A DNA stretch of 64,000 nt from Hyphomonadaceae bacterium UKL13-1 (lineage in GTDB: Bacteria > Pseudomonadota > Alphaproteobacteria > Caulobacterales > Aquidulcibacteraceae): the NCBI GenBank assembly GCA_001602435.1, contig CP012156.1:1136001-1200000 (forward strand), in the 5' to 3' direction. Both the position numbers and the translations under genes were made by a program. Below the pieces are notes generated by a model. The model saw only the letters and a program-made list of their open reading frames with translations, made no database searches and had not been told where the DNA came from. Position 1 is the stretch's first letter; every line of letters starts with the position of its first letter. This document shows positions 16,070-24,965 of this stretch, piece by piece.

Positions 16070-17146
16070 ATGATGAGCGATGCTGAAGCAGACATTTTCA
16101 GTGGCACCAAGCCTGTCGATCCGCGCTATAAGTTGGACGAAGTAGCGCTCAACGCTTGGATGGAAGCCCATGTCGAAGGCTTTGCTGGCCCGATGGAAAT
16201 CCGCCAATTCAAGGGCGGTCAGTCGAATCCGACCTATCAGATCATTACGCCGTCGCAGAATTACGTGCTGCGCCGCAAACCGCCTGGCAAGTTGTTGCCT
16301 TCGGCCCATGCTGTGGACCGCGAATTCCGCGTGATTTCTGCGCTCTACCCAACAGGCTTCCCTGTCGCCAAGCCATTTGGGCTGTGTATGGACGAAAGCG
16401 TGATTGGCACCATCTTTTACATCATGGACTCGGTCGACGGCCGCATCTTGTGGGACGGCTCTTTGCCTGACAGTACGCCAGCCGAGCGCACCGCCATTTA
16501 TGAAGCCAAGATCGCGACTTTGGCGGCCTTGCATGCCACGGACTATAAAGCGGTGGGGCTAGAAGATTTTGGTAAGGCCGGTTCTTATTTTGCCCGCCAA
16601 ATCAGCCGTTGGACCAAGCAATATCAGCTATCAGAAACCATCAAAATCCCGGAAATGGACCGCTTGATTGAATGGCTGCCGACCAGCGTGCCAGAGGGCG
16701 AGACGACCAGCATCGTGCATGGCGATTTCCGCCTTGATAACATGATCCTGCATCCGACAGAGTCGCGTGTTTTGGCCGTGTTGGATTGGGAGCTCTCGAC
16801 TTTGGGCGATCCCTTGGGTGACTTCACCTATCATTTGATGAATTGGGTGATGCCGTCGGGCCAACGCTCGGGGCTTGCTGGGCTTGATTTGGAGGCGCTG
16901 GGTATTCCGTCAATGGAGCGCTATATTGAGCTTTATTGCCAAGGGACTGGCCGCAAAAGCATTGAGAATATCGATTGGTACTTTGCGTATAACATGTTCC
17001 GCTTGGCCGGGATCATTCAAGGCATCGTGGGGCGGGTTCGCGATGGCACGGCGGCAAGTGCGCACGCCCAAGATAATGCTGACCGTGTCCGGCCTTTGGC
17101 GCTGGCTGCCTATGGGTTTGCCTTGAAGGCTGGCATGACGCCTTAA
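16070..17146 (+). CDS. Phosphotransferase-family protein (APH-like kinase fold)
   Basis: The 358-residue protein belongs to the aminoglycoside-phosphotransferase/ACAD10-like kinase group. A glycine-rich loop region (FKGGQSNPTYQI), an ATP-binding lysine region (LRRKPPGKLLPSAH), the catalytic loop HGDFRLDNMIL (about residues 217-227) and the metal-binding VLDWELSTLGDPLGDF are all present. In this group homologues are often encoded near acyl-CoA dehydrogenases and may act in lipid metabolism; antibiotic resistance is unlikely. The ATG at 16070 has a CAGGGAG site upstream. Confidence 0.85.
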   Translation: MMSDAEADIFSGTKPVDPRYKLDEVALNAWMEAHVEGFAGPMEIRQFKGGQSNPTYQIITPSQNYVLRRKPPGKLLPSAHAVDREFRVISALYPTGFPVAKPFGLCMDESVIGTIFYIMDSVDGRILWDGSLPDSTPAERTAIYEAKIATLAALHATDYKAVGLEDFGKAGSYFARQISRWTKQYQLSETIKIPEMDRLIEWLPTSVPEGETTSIVHGDFRLDNMILHPTESRVLAVLDWELSTLGDPLGDFTYHLMNWVMPSGQRSGLAGLDLEALGIPSMERYIELYCQGTGRKSIENIDWYFAYNMFRLAGIIQGIVGRVRDGTAASAHAQDNADRVRPLALAAYGFALKAGMTP

Positions 17147-17250
17147 GTGAATTCTATCTGGTTTGAAACATGTTGCACCTGACTGCCAAGAAGTACAAGT
17201 TTTCGTTATCGAGTTAAACCTTACTTCATGGAATGGGTCCTAGAAATTCG

Positions 17251-17266
17251 CCCAATGTAAATTGGG
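17251..17266 (+). promoter_or_regulatory. GTAA-loop hairpin at the start of the response-regulator gene
   Basis: CCCAAT and ATTGGG pair perfectly around GTAA, a GNRA-type tetraloop, ending six bases before the ATG at 17273. In the mRNA the stem would cover the place where a ribosome-binding site should be. Translational control is an inference. Confidence 0.4.
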
Positions 17267-17272
17267 TGTGTG

Positions 17273-18178
17273 ATGTCGTCTGTTCGGAAACTGACTGAAT
17301 CAAGTGCGCAGGACTTTGCGAATAAACGCATCTTGCTTGTCGATGACCATACACATGTTCGCACTATTTTCACGAGCATTCTCAATGGTCTGGGTATGTT
17401 TCGCTTGTCGACGGCAGACCGCGCAGACCGCGCGCTTTCGACGCTGCAGACTGAGCCGATTGATTTGGTCATCACAGATTTCAACATGCCGGGCCTTTCA
17501 GGAATCGGCTTGGCGCAACGCATTCGCCAAGAAATCCGGTCCAAGAATCCGCGCTTTAATCCGTCCATCCCCATCATTATGATTACCAGCTTTGGCACCA
17601 AGAAATGTCTCATCGCCGCGCGCGATGCTGGGGTAGATGAGTTTTTGGCAAAGCCCTTCACCACGTTGGGTGTCGCAGAGCGTATTGATTCTGCAGTCAA
17701 TATGCAGAGGCCCTTCATTGTGTCGGACAATTATATTGGTCCGTGTCGCCGTCGCAAGGTCGATCCAATCTTGTCTGGCCTGAAGCGGCGTGAGGCAGAT
17801 CGCATTGCCGTCATGAACGAGTTCGACCTTGAGCGAAACCTGATGCAGGGCGACGCTCAAATCTTGATCGATATCGCGGGCTATGAGGCGATTGAAGAAA
17901 CCTCGACCGAGGCCATTACTCGAATTGGTGAGATCACTGCCGCCCGCGCCCACAAAATCCGCGATGGCTTGCTGGAGCGCGCGGCCATGTCCTTGCTCAA
18001 ATATGTCGCGCTCGCCGCCGCACAAGACAATCTTGAGGCAGATATGGTCGAGATGCATGGCTATGCGGTAAAACAATTGCTGGATTTGGCGGGCAAGGAC
18101 CTCAATCTATCCAACCAAGTGGTGGATTCTTTAGAGCGCGCGGTAGCTAAGCGTACGCGTGTGCGCGATGTTGCCTAA
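17273..18178 (+). CDS. Response regulator with REC domain and unclassified C-terminal domain
   Basis: The 301-residue protein begins with a receiver domain: acidic pair in ILLVDDHTHV, phospho-acceptor Asp in LVITDFNMPG (about residue 69), Thr in IMITSFG and Lys in FLAKPFT. After it comes NYIGPCRRRK, a short motif seen after receiver domains in other alphaproteobacterial regulators. The remaining about 130 residues are helical and match no DNA-binding or enzymatic output domain I know. No histidine kinase gene is adjacent. A GTG at 17270 could serve as the start instead of the ATG at 17273. Confidence 0.8.
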   Translation: MSSVRKLTESSAQDFANKRILLVDDHTHVRTIFTSILNGLGMFRLSTADRADRALSTLQTEPIDLVITDFNMPGLSGIGLAQRIRQEIRSKNPRFNPSIPIIMITSFGTKKCLIAARDAGVDEFLAKPFTTLGVAERIDSAVNMQRPFIVSDNYIGPCRRRKVDPILSGLKRREADRIAVMNEFDLERNLMQGDAQILIDIAGYEAIEETSTEAITRIGEITAARAHKIRDGLLERAAMSLLKYVALAAAQDNLEADMVEMHGYAVKQLLDLAGKDLNLSNQVVDSLERAVAKRTRVRDVA

Positions 18179-18262
18179 TTTGCTGAGCTATTAGAGCCAC
18201 GCTATCGGGCAAATCAGTTTCAGAATTTGGCATTGCCGCAAAATGGGCTAGAGCTTGTCGGT

Positions 18263-19258
18263 ATGACACTCAGCATTTTAACCCGTCAGGCCAAAGGGCC
18301 TGTCATACTTCATGATCCGACCGCAGCCGACCTTGCTGGTTCTGACGTCCTTTGGATCGATTTATTGGATCCCTCCCGCGCTGAAGAGCAATTAGTCGAG
18401 CAAGCGTTCGGCATTGATGCGCCCTCCGAGACAGAGCGGGCGGCCTTGGAAGAATCAGCGCGCTTCTATTTGGAAAACGATGTGATGGTTCTGCACGGAA
18501 CTGTCGTGGCGCGCGCCAAGCCTGAAGCCGAAGCCGATGTGCCATCGAAGCTCCCCCCCATTGCCCATAAGCGCGAGATCGTCAGCTTCTTTCTGACCAA
18601 GACCGCGCTGATCACGGTTCGCACCTGCCCACTTCGCGCCTTTGAGGCCAATGAAGGGCGCGCCTCGGCTGATTTGGCTGAGGTTGAGACGGGGCCAGAC
18701 GTGTTGCTCGCCTTGATTGAGAGCTTGGTTGAGCGCGTGGCAGACTTCTTGAGTGCGAGCGCCCAAGAATTGGAAGACTTGAATTTGCGGGTCCTCGTCA
18801 GCCGCCGCACCATCCGCTTGGAAACCATCTTGAAGCGCTTGGGCCAATTGGGGGCTGGGGCCAGCCAGTCGCGCGATTCCTTGTCGAGCCTTTCGCGCTT
18901 GGCGCGCTTTGTGTTGGCGCATGGTTCGGCTTGGTCTGTTCCCAAAGAGCGCCTGAGCCTTTTGGCGACCGATATTGAAACGCTGCAGCGTCAGGCCGAA
19001 GCCTTGACCAATGATTTGACCTTCTTCTTGGATGCCACCTTAGGCCTTGTTAGCGCGCGCCAGAACGAGACCTTGAAGGCCATGGCGGTTGTGACCCTGT
19101 TGTTCGCGCCGCCCACCTTGTTGGCGTCTGCCTTCGGCATGAATTTTGAGCATATGACCATCTTTGCGGACCCACTGGGCCCCTATTGGGCCGCAGGTCT
19201 GATGGTGGCATCCTCAGTGGTGATTTTCTCGATTGCCCGGCTGGGCAAGTGGCTCTGA
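18263..19258 (+). CDS. CorA-family divalent cation transporter
   Basis: This 331-residue protein has the CorA layout: a cytoplasmic alpha/beta domain, a long helical stalk (about residues 140-270) and two C-terminal membrane segments. The signature GMN lies in SAFGMNFEHM at about residues 291-294, directly after the first membrane helix. Family members carry Mg2+, and some carry Co2+ or Zn2+. The second helix ends in KWL at the C-terminus. I start at the ATG at 18263 because the longer frame uses a TTG with no ribosome-binding site. Confidence 0.88.
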   Translation: MTLSILTRQAKGPVILHDPTAADLAGSDVLWIDLLDPSRAEEQLVEQAFGIDAPSETERAALEESARFYLENDVMVLHGTVVARAKPEAEADVPSKLPPIAHKREIVSFFLTKTALITVRTCPLRAFEANEGRASADLAEVETGPDVLLALIESLVERVADFLSASAQELEDLNLRVLVSRRTIRLETILKRLGQLGAGASQSRDSLSSLSRLARFVLAHGSAWSVPKERLSLLATDIETLQRQAEALTNDLTFFLDATLGLVSARQNETLKAMAVVTLLFAPPTLLASAFGMNFEHMTIFADPLGPYWAAGLMVASSVVIFSIARLGKWL

Positions 19259-19277
19259 TTGGCAGAGCAAGCGGCAC

Positions 19278-19847
19278 CTAGAGCCAGCTGGGCACTTCCG
19301 ATTCAAGGCCTGCCAATTCATAGAGGTCTGACCATGTGTAGCCAACGACCGGGATTTGCCAGCCCTGCATGGAATCGCGCTTATCACCAGCCATTTCACC
19401 GCCGATGGACTCATAAAAAGCCCGCGCTTTTTCATTGCCTTTCACGACCCAAAGCCCACCACTGAACAGACCGCGCATCAAAAGCCAGCGCGAACACGCC
19501 AACATCAGAGCCCGACCCAGTCCACGGCCTTGGTGAGAAGCCTTCACATAGATTTGGTGAATTTCGCCATCGCCCAGGATTTCGGCGGCCTGCCCCGCTG
19601 CTGCGCCGCAGGTTGCATAACCCAACGCCTTGCCGTCTTCGGTTTCGGCCACGAAAATTCCGTGGTCTAAATCGCCATCTTGGCGGATGAGTTCTGCCCG
19701 CCACGTGCGATACAGCCTTGGCAAAGCCAAGCCATCTAAGACCGGGGTAGGCAGCAGGCCAGAATAGGTTTCACGCCATGTCGTTTGCTGTAATTCAGCA
19801 ATTGCTGGGGCATCACTTTGTTCGGCGCGGCGGATCATTAAGCTCAT
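19278..19847 (-). CDS. GNAT-family N-acetyltransferase
   Basis: The 189-residue protein has the GNAT fold: MIRRAEQSDAPAIAELQ at the start, the acetyl-CoA-binding motif A (IYVKASHQGRGLGRALM, about residues 99-115) and motif B with NEKARAFYESIGGE. The substrate is unknown; the N-terminal form is common among protein or small-molecule acetyltransferases. It is transcribed away from the sigma-factor gene, with about 120 bases between the two starts. Confidence 0.85.
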   Translation of the reverse strand: MSLMIRRAEQSDAPAIAELQQTTWRETYSGLLPTPVLDGLALPRLYRTWRAELIRQDGDLDHGIFVAETEDGKALGYATCGAAAGQAAEILGDGEIHQIYVKASHQGRGLGRALMLACSRWLLMRGLFSGGLWVVKGNEKARAFYESIGGEMAGDKRDSMQGWQIPVVGYTWSDLYELAGLESEVPSWL

Positions 19848-19924
19848 AGAAGCAAGGTGGCGGAAATCTGAAAAAGCGCAAGCCTCGCTTCTGCAATCGT
19901 GCCATGCTCGCCGCTGCGTTGGGT

Positions 19925-19950
19925 GTAACCATCCTATAGGTGGTCGCGTA
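19925..19950 (+). promoter_or_regulatory. Probable sigma-F-type ECF promoter
   Basis: GTAACC at 19925-19930, a 16-base spacer and CGTA at 19947-19950 match the -35/-10 layout I recall for the Caulobacter sigma-F group (GTAACC, 16 bases, CGAA-like). It lies directly before the ECF sigma-factor gene, which implies autoregulation. Transcription would begin near 19956, almost at the ribosome-binding site. Confidence 0.65.
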
Positions 19951-19971
19951 GTGCTTGGGGGAGGGGCGATT

Positions 19972-20526
19972 TTGACACCAGACGAAACCCAATTGCACGC
20001 TTGGATGCTGGGCGCTCAAGCCGGCGACCCCGTCGCGACGCGCTGCTTGCTGGATGGACTGGCACCACGACTGCGGGCCTTCTTTCGCAATAAAGGCGCA
20101 AGACCAGAAGATGCCGAAGACTTGGTACAAGAGACCTTGATCGCCATCTATACCAAGTGCGCGATGTTTGATCCGGCGCAGAAACTTCTGGCCTGGACTT
20201 ATGCGATTGCGCGCTATCGCATGATTGACCGGTGGCGGCGTACGGGTAAGCGCGGACTTGATCTGCCGATTGAGGACTTCGAACACGCCTTATCGGCCGA
20301 AGAAACCGAAGCGGGCGACCCCACACGCGATATCGCCCGTTTGCTTGGCGATCTGCCCCCCAAACAGCGAACGGCAATTGAGTTGGTGAAACTGAAGGAA
20401 TTGAGCATCGCTGAAGCCTCTGCCCAGACGGGTTGGAGTGCCTCTGACATAAAAATATCCATCCATCGCGGCCTCAAGACTCTCATGCGTCTTGTGGGCA
20501 CTTCAGCGACAGGAGACCTATCATGA
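19972..20526 (+). CDS. sigF: ECF sigma factor, sigma-F/NrsF-associated group
   Basis: This 184-residue RNA polymerase sigma factor has region 2 (ARPEDAEDLVQETLIAIY then WTYAIARYRMIDRWRR) and region 4 (LPPKQRTAIELVKLKELSI then SASDIKISIHRGLKTL). The next gene encodes an NrsF-type membrane anti-sigma factor, which places it in the group that responds to oxidative or metal stress in Caulobacter. I choose the TTG at 19972 because GGGGGAGGGG stands seven bases before it; the GTG at 19951 would overlap the putative -10 region and lacks a ribosome-binding site. Confidence 0.88.
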   Translation: MTPDETQLHAWMLGAQAGDPVATRCLLDGLAPRLRAFFRNKGARPEDAEDLVQETLIAIYTKCAMFDPAQKLLAWTYAIARYRMIDRWRRTGKRGLDLPIEDFEHALSAEETEAGDPTRDIARLLGDLPPKQRTAIELVKLKELSIAEASAQTGWSASDIKISIHRGLKTLMRLVGTSATGDLS

Positions 20527-21170
20527 AGACGGATGAATTGATTGAAGCCTTAGCGCGAACACCGGAGACGGCACAGCCAAGCCGTCTATACCGCCGCGTG
20601 GCCTTGGCCCTGATTATTGGCCTGGTGCTGGGTTTGGTGATGATCCGATTATTCATGGGCTTCCGCCCAGATATTGGGGTCACTGCGCCGATGGTTGCTA
20701 TGAAGGCGGGCTTCTCCGCTCTGATCGCGACATTTGCAGGCGGGCTGGCGATGCGCCTTGCCAAACCAATTGGCGGGGCCACAGGCACCATCCGGCGTCT
20801 GATGATGCCGCTGATTCTGGTGGTTTTATCTGCGGTAGCGATTGGCCTCATCACCTTGATGGCAACAGAGCCCGGGCATCGGTTTGCAGCATTTACGGGC
20901 GGCGGCTTTCCTTGGTGTATCATCTTGATCCCCATCTGCGGCTTGCCAACGGCTATGCTGCTCGTCTGGGCAATGCGAGAGGCTGCACCCACGCGATTGG
21001 CCTTGGCGGGGGCCGCCATTGGGGCATTGTCTGGTGGGGTAGGGGCGATGATTTATGCCATGTTCTGCTCGGTCGACTCCGTCAGTTTTGTCACCATTTG
21101 GTATGTCGCGGGCATAGGGCTGGCCTCGGCACTGGGTGCGTTGGCCGGCGCACGTTTGTTGCGTTGGTAA
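20523..21170 (+). CDS. nrsF: NrsF-type (DUF1109) membrane anti-sigma factor
   Basis: The 215-residue inner-membrane protein has six predicted spans and a short N-terminal cytoplasmic segment beginning MKTDELIEALARTPE, as in DUF1109/NrsF proteins. These bind and hold the cognate ECF sigma factor until a signal is sensed. The start overlaps the sigma-factor stop by four bases (ATGA), so the two are made together. Two Cys residues (PWCIILIPICG and AMFCSVD) are present; conserved cysteines matter for sensing in the studied member. Confidence 0.85.
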   Translation: MKTDELIEALARTPETAQPSRLYRRVALALIIGLVLGLVMIRLFMGFRPDIGVTAPMVAMKAGFSALIATFAGGLAMRLAKPIGGATGTIRRLMMPLILVVLSAVAIGLITLMATEPGHRFAAFTGGGFPWCIILIPICGLPTAMLLVWAMREAAPTRLALAGAAIGALSGGVGAMIYAMFCSVDSVSFVTIWYVAGIGLASALGALAGARLLRW

Positions 21171-21182
21171 GGGCCGATCGCG

Positions 21183-22163
21183 CTAAGGCGTGATCAAGCG
21201 CGCCTGAATGGCTTCGGCTATCGCCATCGCATCGCGAATGGGTTCGTATGACCAGGGTGTCAGGCTGCCATTAAACCAGCGCGCTGCGCCCCTCTCGATA
21301 AAAGCTGTGTGCAAGCGGTCGAATTTGGCATCCCCGCCTTCCAACTTAATCAGATGCATGGGGATGCCAAAGAACGCGACATCGGTCATCATATTCGTCG
21401 AATCCTCGGTCACCAAGGCCGCCTCAGCTTGTGCCAACCAAGCCAAATAGGGATTGGGCCCATCGCGCGCTTCATTGGCAAAGAAGTCTGCGCCCGATGT
21501 GAAGGCAAAGGCGCGGAACAAATCTTCAGCCGGTTTTGGGGTCCGCCGCGAGGTGGTGATCATCAAATGCACATCTTGATGGGCCAGCCTTTGCAGCTCG
21601 GCCACGATGGCGTGGGCACGCGCGAGGCTGAGTTGATGGCGTTTAGATGTGCCGCCCAAAATCACCATCACCTTCCGCTTGCCGAGGTGGCGTGGCTCTG
21701 GGATATGGGCGAGGGCGGTGTCAATTTGCTTCTGAGTATACCACACGGGCGCGCCAAGGGTGGTTATCACATTGTCGCCGCGTACCCCATCATGCTGGGG
21801 AGGGGCGACCAAATCAAAGCGTTTGGGGCTTATGCGTGGGTCTTGCAATTGTACCACAAGGCTTTGACCCGCGCTCCACTTCCGCATGCGCATGGAATAG
21901 GGGATGGAACGCCTGCCATTGGCAATCCAGACATCGGGCCAAGGGGCTTGTAAGCGTGCGGCCTGTTCAATGGGCAGGGCGGCCTTTGGCATCAGCCACA
22001 AGCTGGGTGGTAGGGAGACTTGAAATCCGGTCGGTTGCAGACGAAGGAGTTTGATCCTGGTGGGGACGCGCTCGCTCAAAGCATGGGCGATAGCTAAGGT
22101 CTGGCGTTCAATTCCGGTTCGCCCATCGGAGACACACCAGACCGAGACTTCATGACCTTCCAT
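21183..22163 (-). CDS. ELM1-like mitochondrial fission family protein
   Basis: This 326-residue protein matches the ELM1 family (PF06258), found in plants and many Alphaproteobacteria, with a GT-B glycosyltransferase-like fold. It opens VSVWCVSDGRTGIERQTLAI. LGGTSKRHQLS and the late ALVTEDSTNMMTDVAFFGIP are characteristic. The bacterial function is not known; a role in envelope sugar chemistry has been suggested from the fold. It is convergent with nrsF. Confidence 0.85.
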   Translation of the reverse strand: MEGHEVSVWCVSDGRTGIERQTLAIAHALSERVPTRIKLLRLQPTGFQVSLPPSLWLMPKAALPIEQAARLQAPWPDVWIANGRRSIPYSMRMRKWSAGQSLVVQLQDPRISPKRFDLVAPPQHDGVRGDNVITTLGAPVWYTQKQIDTALAHIPEPRHLGKRKVMVILGGTSKRHQLSLARAHAIVAELQRLAHQDVHLMITTSRRTPKPAEDLFRAFAFTSGADFFANEARDGPNPYLAWLAQAEAALVTEDSTNMMTDVAFFGIPMHLIKLEGGDAKFDRLHTAFIERGAARWFNGSLTPWSYEPIRDAMAIAEAIQARLITP

Positions 22164-22233
22164 GCTTTCTCTCTCCGAAATTGCGCCATATACGCAGACT
22201 ACCGCAAGGCAACCCCTAGGCTACTCAAGCGTA

Positions 22234-22941
22234 CTAAAGCCGATTCGTCAGCGTACGTTCCATATGTTTCCCAGCATAAAGCGAAAACAATTGAGTTAGT
22301 CGGTCGCGTGGAGCCTCTTCAAAGATGCGAAAGCCAGGGTTTTGGGCGGCTGCCAACATCTCCTGATCACCACGCGTATCGCCATAGGCCGCCACTAGCG
22401 GCGCGGTGCCAAACGCGGCTCGGATGGCGGCAAGCTTGCCCGGCCCCCAGCAATTGTCGCCTAACAACCTTCCCGTCAGCCGCCCATTGACGATCTCAAT
22501 CTCGGTCGCCAACACATGCTCAACGCGGAGGTCCTCTGCCCAGACCGCCAAATAATCGCGCAGAGAGGCTGAAACCAGCGCCACTTCATCGCGCACCCCC
22601 ACATGGGCTCGCAGGCGCACAAGTGCATCTGGCCGCGCAATGATGGGGTAAATCATCTGCGCAAACGCGCGGCATCGCGCTAAATAATCCGCAGCCGCCA
22701 TGCCCGCCAGAAACACAGTCAGCGTCTTCTCTTTCACCGCGCTGCGCGGCACTGCGCCGACACGATAGGCAATAAAGATCGGGATCAGCTGCACCATTTT
22801 GACCACAAAGCCAAAGCGGCCGGCAACAAAGCGCAAGAACAACAGATAAGAATCCGCCCAAGTCAGCGTGCCATCGACATCAAAGGCTGCGATCGGGCGC
22901 GCCGCTTTCTGATTAGCAGGGGCTGTTTCTGGCTCAGTCAT
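22234..22941 (-). CDS. HAD-IB family phosphatase
   Basis: The 235-residue protein is a SerB-like HAD subfamily IB hydrolase: motif I AAFDVDGTLTWADS near residue 17, a helical cap, motif II VALVSASLRDY and motif IV AYGDTRGDQEML. Relatives dephosphorylate phosphoserine or phospholipid head groups; the substrate here is unknown. I use the ATG at 22941. The open frame continues upstream through the tRNA-Ser gene, which cannot be coding. Confidence 0.85.
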   Translation of the reverse strand: MTEPETAPANQKAARPIAAFDVDGTLTWADSYLLFLRFVAGRFGFVVKMVQLIPIFIAYRVGAVPRSAVKEKTLTVFLAGMAAADYLARCRAFAQMIYPIIARPDALVRLRAHVGVRDEVALVSASLRDYLAVWAEDLRVEHVLATEIEIVNGRLTGRLLGDNCWGPGKLAAIRAAFGTAPLVAAYGDTRGDQEMLAAAQNPGFRIFEEAPRDRLTQLFSLYAGKHMERTLTNRL

Positions 22942-23113
22942 AGTCTGTCCTTTAGGCAGATTTCTACCCATCCTGCCAGTCAACTCACACAGCTTTCGGA
23001 GAAAGCACACAGAAGCTGCAGGGCCGCCTGCAAACCACGTCTTGCCAGAGCCGCTTTTGGCCCTTAAACACCGCGCCCTTGACCAACTTGCAGCGCGATC
23101 TGCAAGGCGCACC

Positions 23114-23203
23114 GGAGGGGTGGCAGAGTGGTCGAATGCGGCGGTCTCGAAAACCGTTATAGGTGCAAGCCTATCGAGGGTTCGAATCCCTCCTCCTCCG
23201 CCA
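23114..23203 (+). tRNA. tRNA-Ser (CGA)
   Basis: A complete 90-base class II tRNA can be folded. The acceptor stem GGAGGGG pairs with CTCCTCC. The anticodon stem and loop read GGTCTCGAAAACC with anticodon CGA. The extra arm is long, and the T arm is GGGTTCGAATCCC. CCA is encoded at 23201-23203. Confidence 0.97.
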
Positions 23204-23340
23204 GTTTTCTTATTTCTGCGCCATTGTATCCAAGCATTTTTGCCAAGACCACTGGTCGCCAAGGTCGTTACCTTGGCGTTGTATGCATTGCCCCCCAAGG
23301 CGGATGTGGTTGCAGAAAAACGGGTCGAAAAAATGAGCGC

Positions 23341-24654
23341 TTAGTTAAAGCGCTTTTTGGCTTTTGACCCCCATTCGTAGCCTTCGACAAACGGGAAGTC
23401 TGGGAACTCAATGGCGTAAATGGATGCGCTGCCTAAGCAATTACTCGTGGTGCCATTTACATAGGGTGCGGGCTTAATCCGCTCGGCATAGGGGCTTCCT
23501 GCCAAGACTGCGCGAACGGGCTCCATCGTGAGATCGGGGCCCATCGCTGTTGCGGATAAGTCGAAAGTGCCAGCATAAATGATCTGGCCTTTTTCCAATT
23601 TGAAGGCGGGGGAACCCAAGCAGAAATAAAGCGGGATGACGTCCATTTGGCTAAGACGATACTCCCCCGGCGGTACCGCACGGATCATCCAAGAACCATC
23701 TTTCCCCGCGCCCTTGTTCAACAACCCGCTACCGAAATCAATTTCATTGACAATGACCCCCTTTTTGGACTGCAATCTAGGTCCCCGATAAGGACCAAAT
23801 CCTAAACCGAGCCCATTTTTTAAGCTCTTTCCTTCGATCCGCATCACGATCAAGCCCCAACCGTCTGGAATGTTCGGCAGATCTGCTAGCGCAAGATTGC
23901 GCCCAATCTTCTTTTCAAAGCTTGCCGGAACCTCGATCTCAGACGTCGTGAACAAGGGCCGCGCGAGCACCGCACCATCGCGCTGGGCAGCCTTTAGGCG
24001 TTCTGCCATGCTTGCAGTGTGATTAAGCTTTCGCAGGGACCAGGTACTCCCGTAATCCAGCAAAATCGCATTTGTGGTCGGATAGAGTAAATCGGTGATT
24101 TTGCCCAAATACAAAAGCGATAGCTGCCCATTGTTGGTGGATACTGGAACGAGTTCCGAGCGTTTGTGGGCGGCGTTAAGTGCCTCATTGGCCCAGATCC
24201 GAGCAATCCGACCCCGGGGTTCTTGGGCCCCTACCTGTTCGGACAAAAATGCCTTCAGTTTGCTTTGCTCGGTCTCAGATAGGGCTTGTCCTTCTTCGGC
24301 TTGCAGGGCGACGACCCGCCAACCGCGAATAATCATGCAATTCTCTAAGGCCGAGATGCGCGCTGATTTGGCGCGTTCAAATGTCAACGCACCTGCAATG
24401 AGAGACCGATTATTGTCGATGAGTTCATCCCACGAAACAACGTCTTTGGCGTCTAGCAGGCACGAACGAACGTCAGCTTCGTGGTCATCAATCGTCGCAC
24501 CGGGCTTGTTAAAATAGGTATAGCCCTCACTAGGTTGGGCAATCCGCACCATGCCACTCTCGGCAGGAGCTGTGGCTTGGCTTTGGGCGGCAGTGCCCCA
24601 TCCACCTAAAGAAACACACAGCAATGCCAGAAAGACATGTTTCATCTTTGTCAT
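23341..24654 (-). CDS. Exported protein of unknown function
   Basis: I do not recognise the family. From the ATG at 24654 the product has 437 residues and a clear Sec signal peptide (MKHVFLALLCVSLGGWGTAAQSQA). The mature part has scattered Cys residues, a segment rich in Gly and Lys (GKSLKNGLGLGFGPYRG) and a late stretch ending in AVPPGEYRLSQMDVIPLYFC, which looks like a beta-sandwich repeat of the carboxypeptidase-regulatory type. It stands alone between tRNA-Ser and a divergent gene pair. A start at 24645 would also keep the signal peptide. Confidence 0.7.
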   Translation of the reverse strand: MTKMKHVFLALLCVSLGGWGTAAQSQATAPAESGMVRIAQPSEGYTYFNKPGATIDDHEADVRSCLLDAKDVVSWDELIDNNRSLIAGALTFERAKSARISALENCMIIRGWRVVALQAEEGQALSETEQSKLKAFLSEQVGAQEPRGRIARIWANEALNAAHKRSELVPVSTNNGQLSLLYLGKITDLLYPTTNAILLDYGSTWSLRKLNHTASMAERLKAAQRDGAVLARPLFTTSEIEVPASFEKKIGRNLALADLPNIPDGWGLIVMRIEGKSLKNGLGLGFGPYRGPRLQSKKGVIVNEIDFGSGLLNKGAGKDGSWMIRAVPPGEYRLSQMDVIPLYFCLGSPAFKLEKGQIIYAGTFDLSATAMGPDLTMEPVRAVLAGSPYAERIKPAPYVNGTTSNCLGSASIYAIEFPDFPFVEGYEWGSKAKKRFN

Positions 24655-24878
24655 GCGTCTAAGCCCCAAAATAAATGACACGTGTAAATTCGCTTAGGCA
24701 GTCGCGGTTGCAGATTTCTGAGGCGGGTAAATTGGCAAATCCACCCACAGAGCCAGTCACACGATTTTGAGTGCGTCCGTCGAAATCATGTCTGCCCTGT
24801 TCCCCAATAACTTCAAGAACCTTTTCGATTATGTCAATCAAAGAGGGTGGCGTTTGGTCGTGTCTTGGTCTAAGTAAA

Positions 24879-24900
24879 TGTATTTAAACATAAAAATACA
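24879..24900. promoter_or_regulatory. AT-rich dyad between divergent genes
   Basis: TGTATTT and AAATACA form a perfect inverted repeat with an 8-base centre, inside the 311-base gap between the exported protein (reverse) and the SRPBCC gene (forward). It looks like an operator. No other structure is visible in the gap apart from a weak 60-codon reverse frame. Confidence 0.3.
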
Positions 24901-24965
24901 GCCTAATTGTAAGGTGGAATCTCGCTGCTAGATAGGGCGCTCAAAATTTATGAGAGAGCGGTAGC

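Noticed and set aside
22942..23298. N-terminal extension of the HAD-IB phosphatase
   Set aside because: The extension would run antisense through tRNA-Ser and has no similarity to the family; the ATG at 22941 fits.
24659..24841. 60-codon reverse frame upstream of the exported protein
   Set aside because: There is no ribosome-binding site and no recognisable feature; coding potential is weak.
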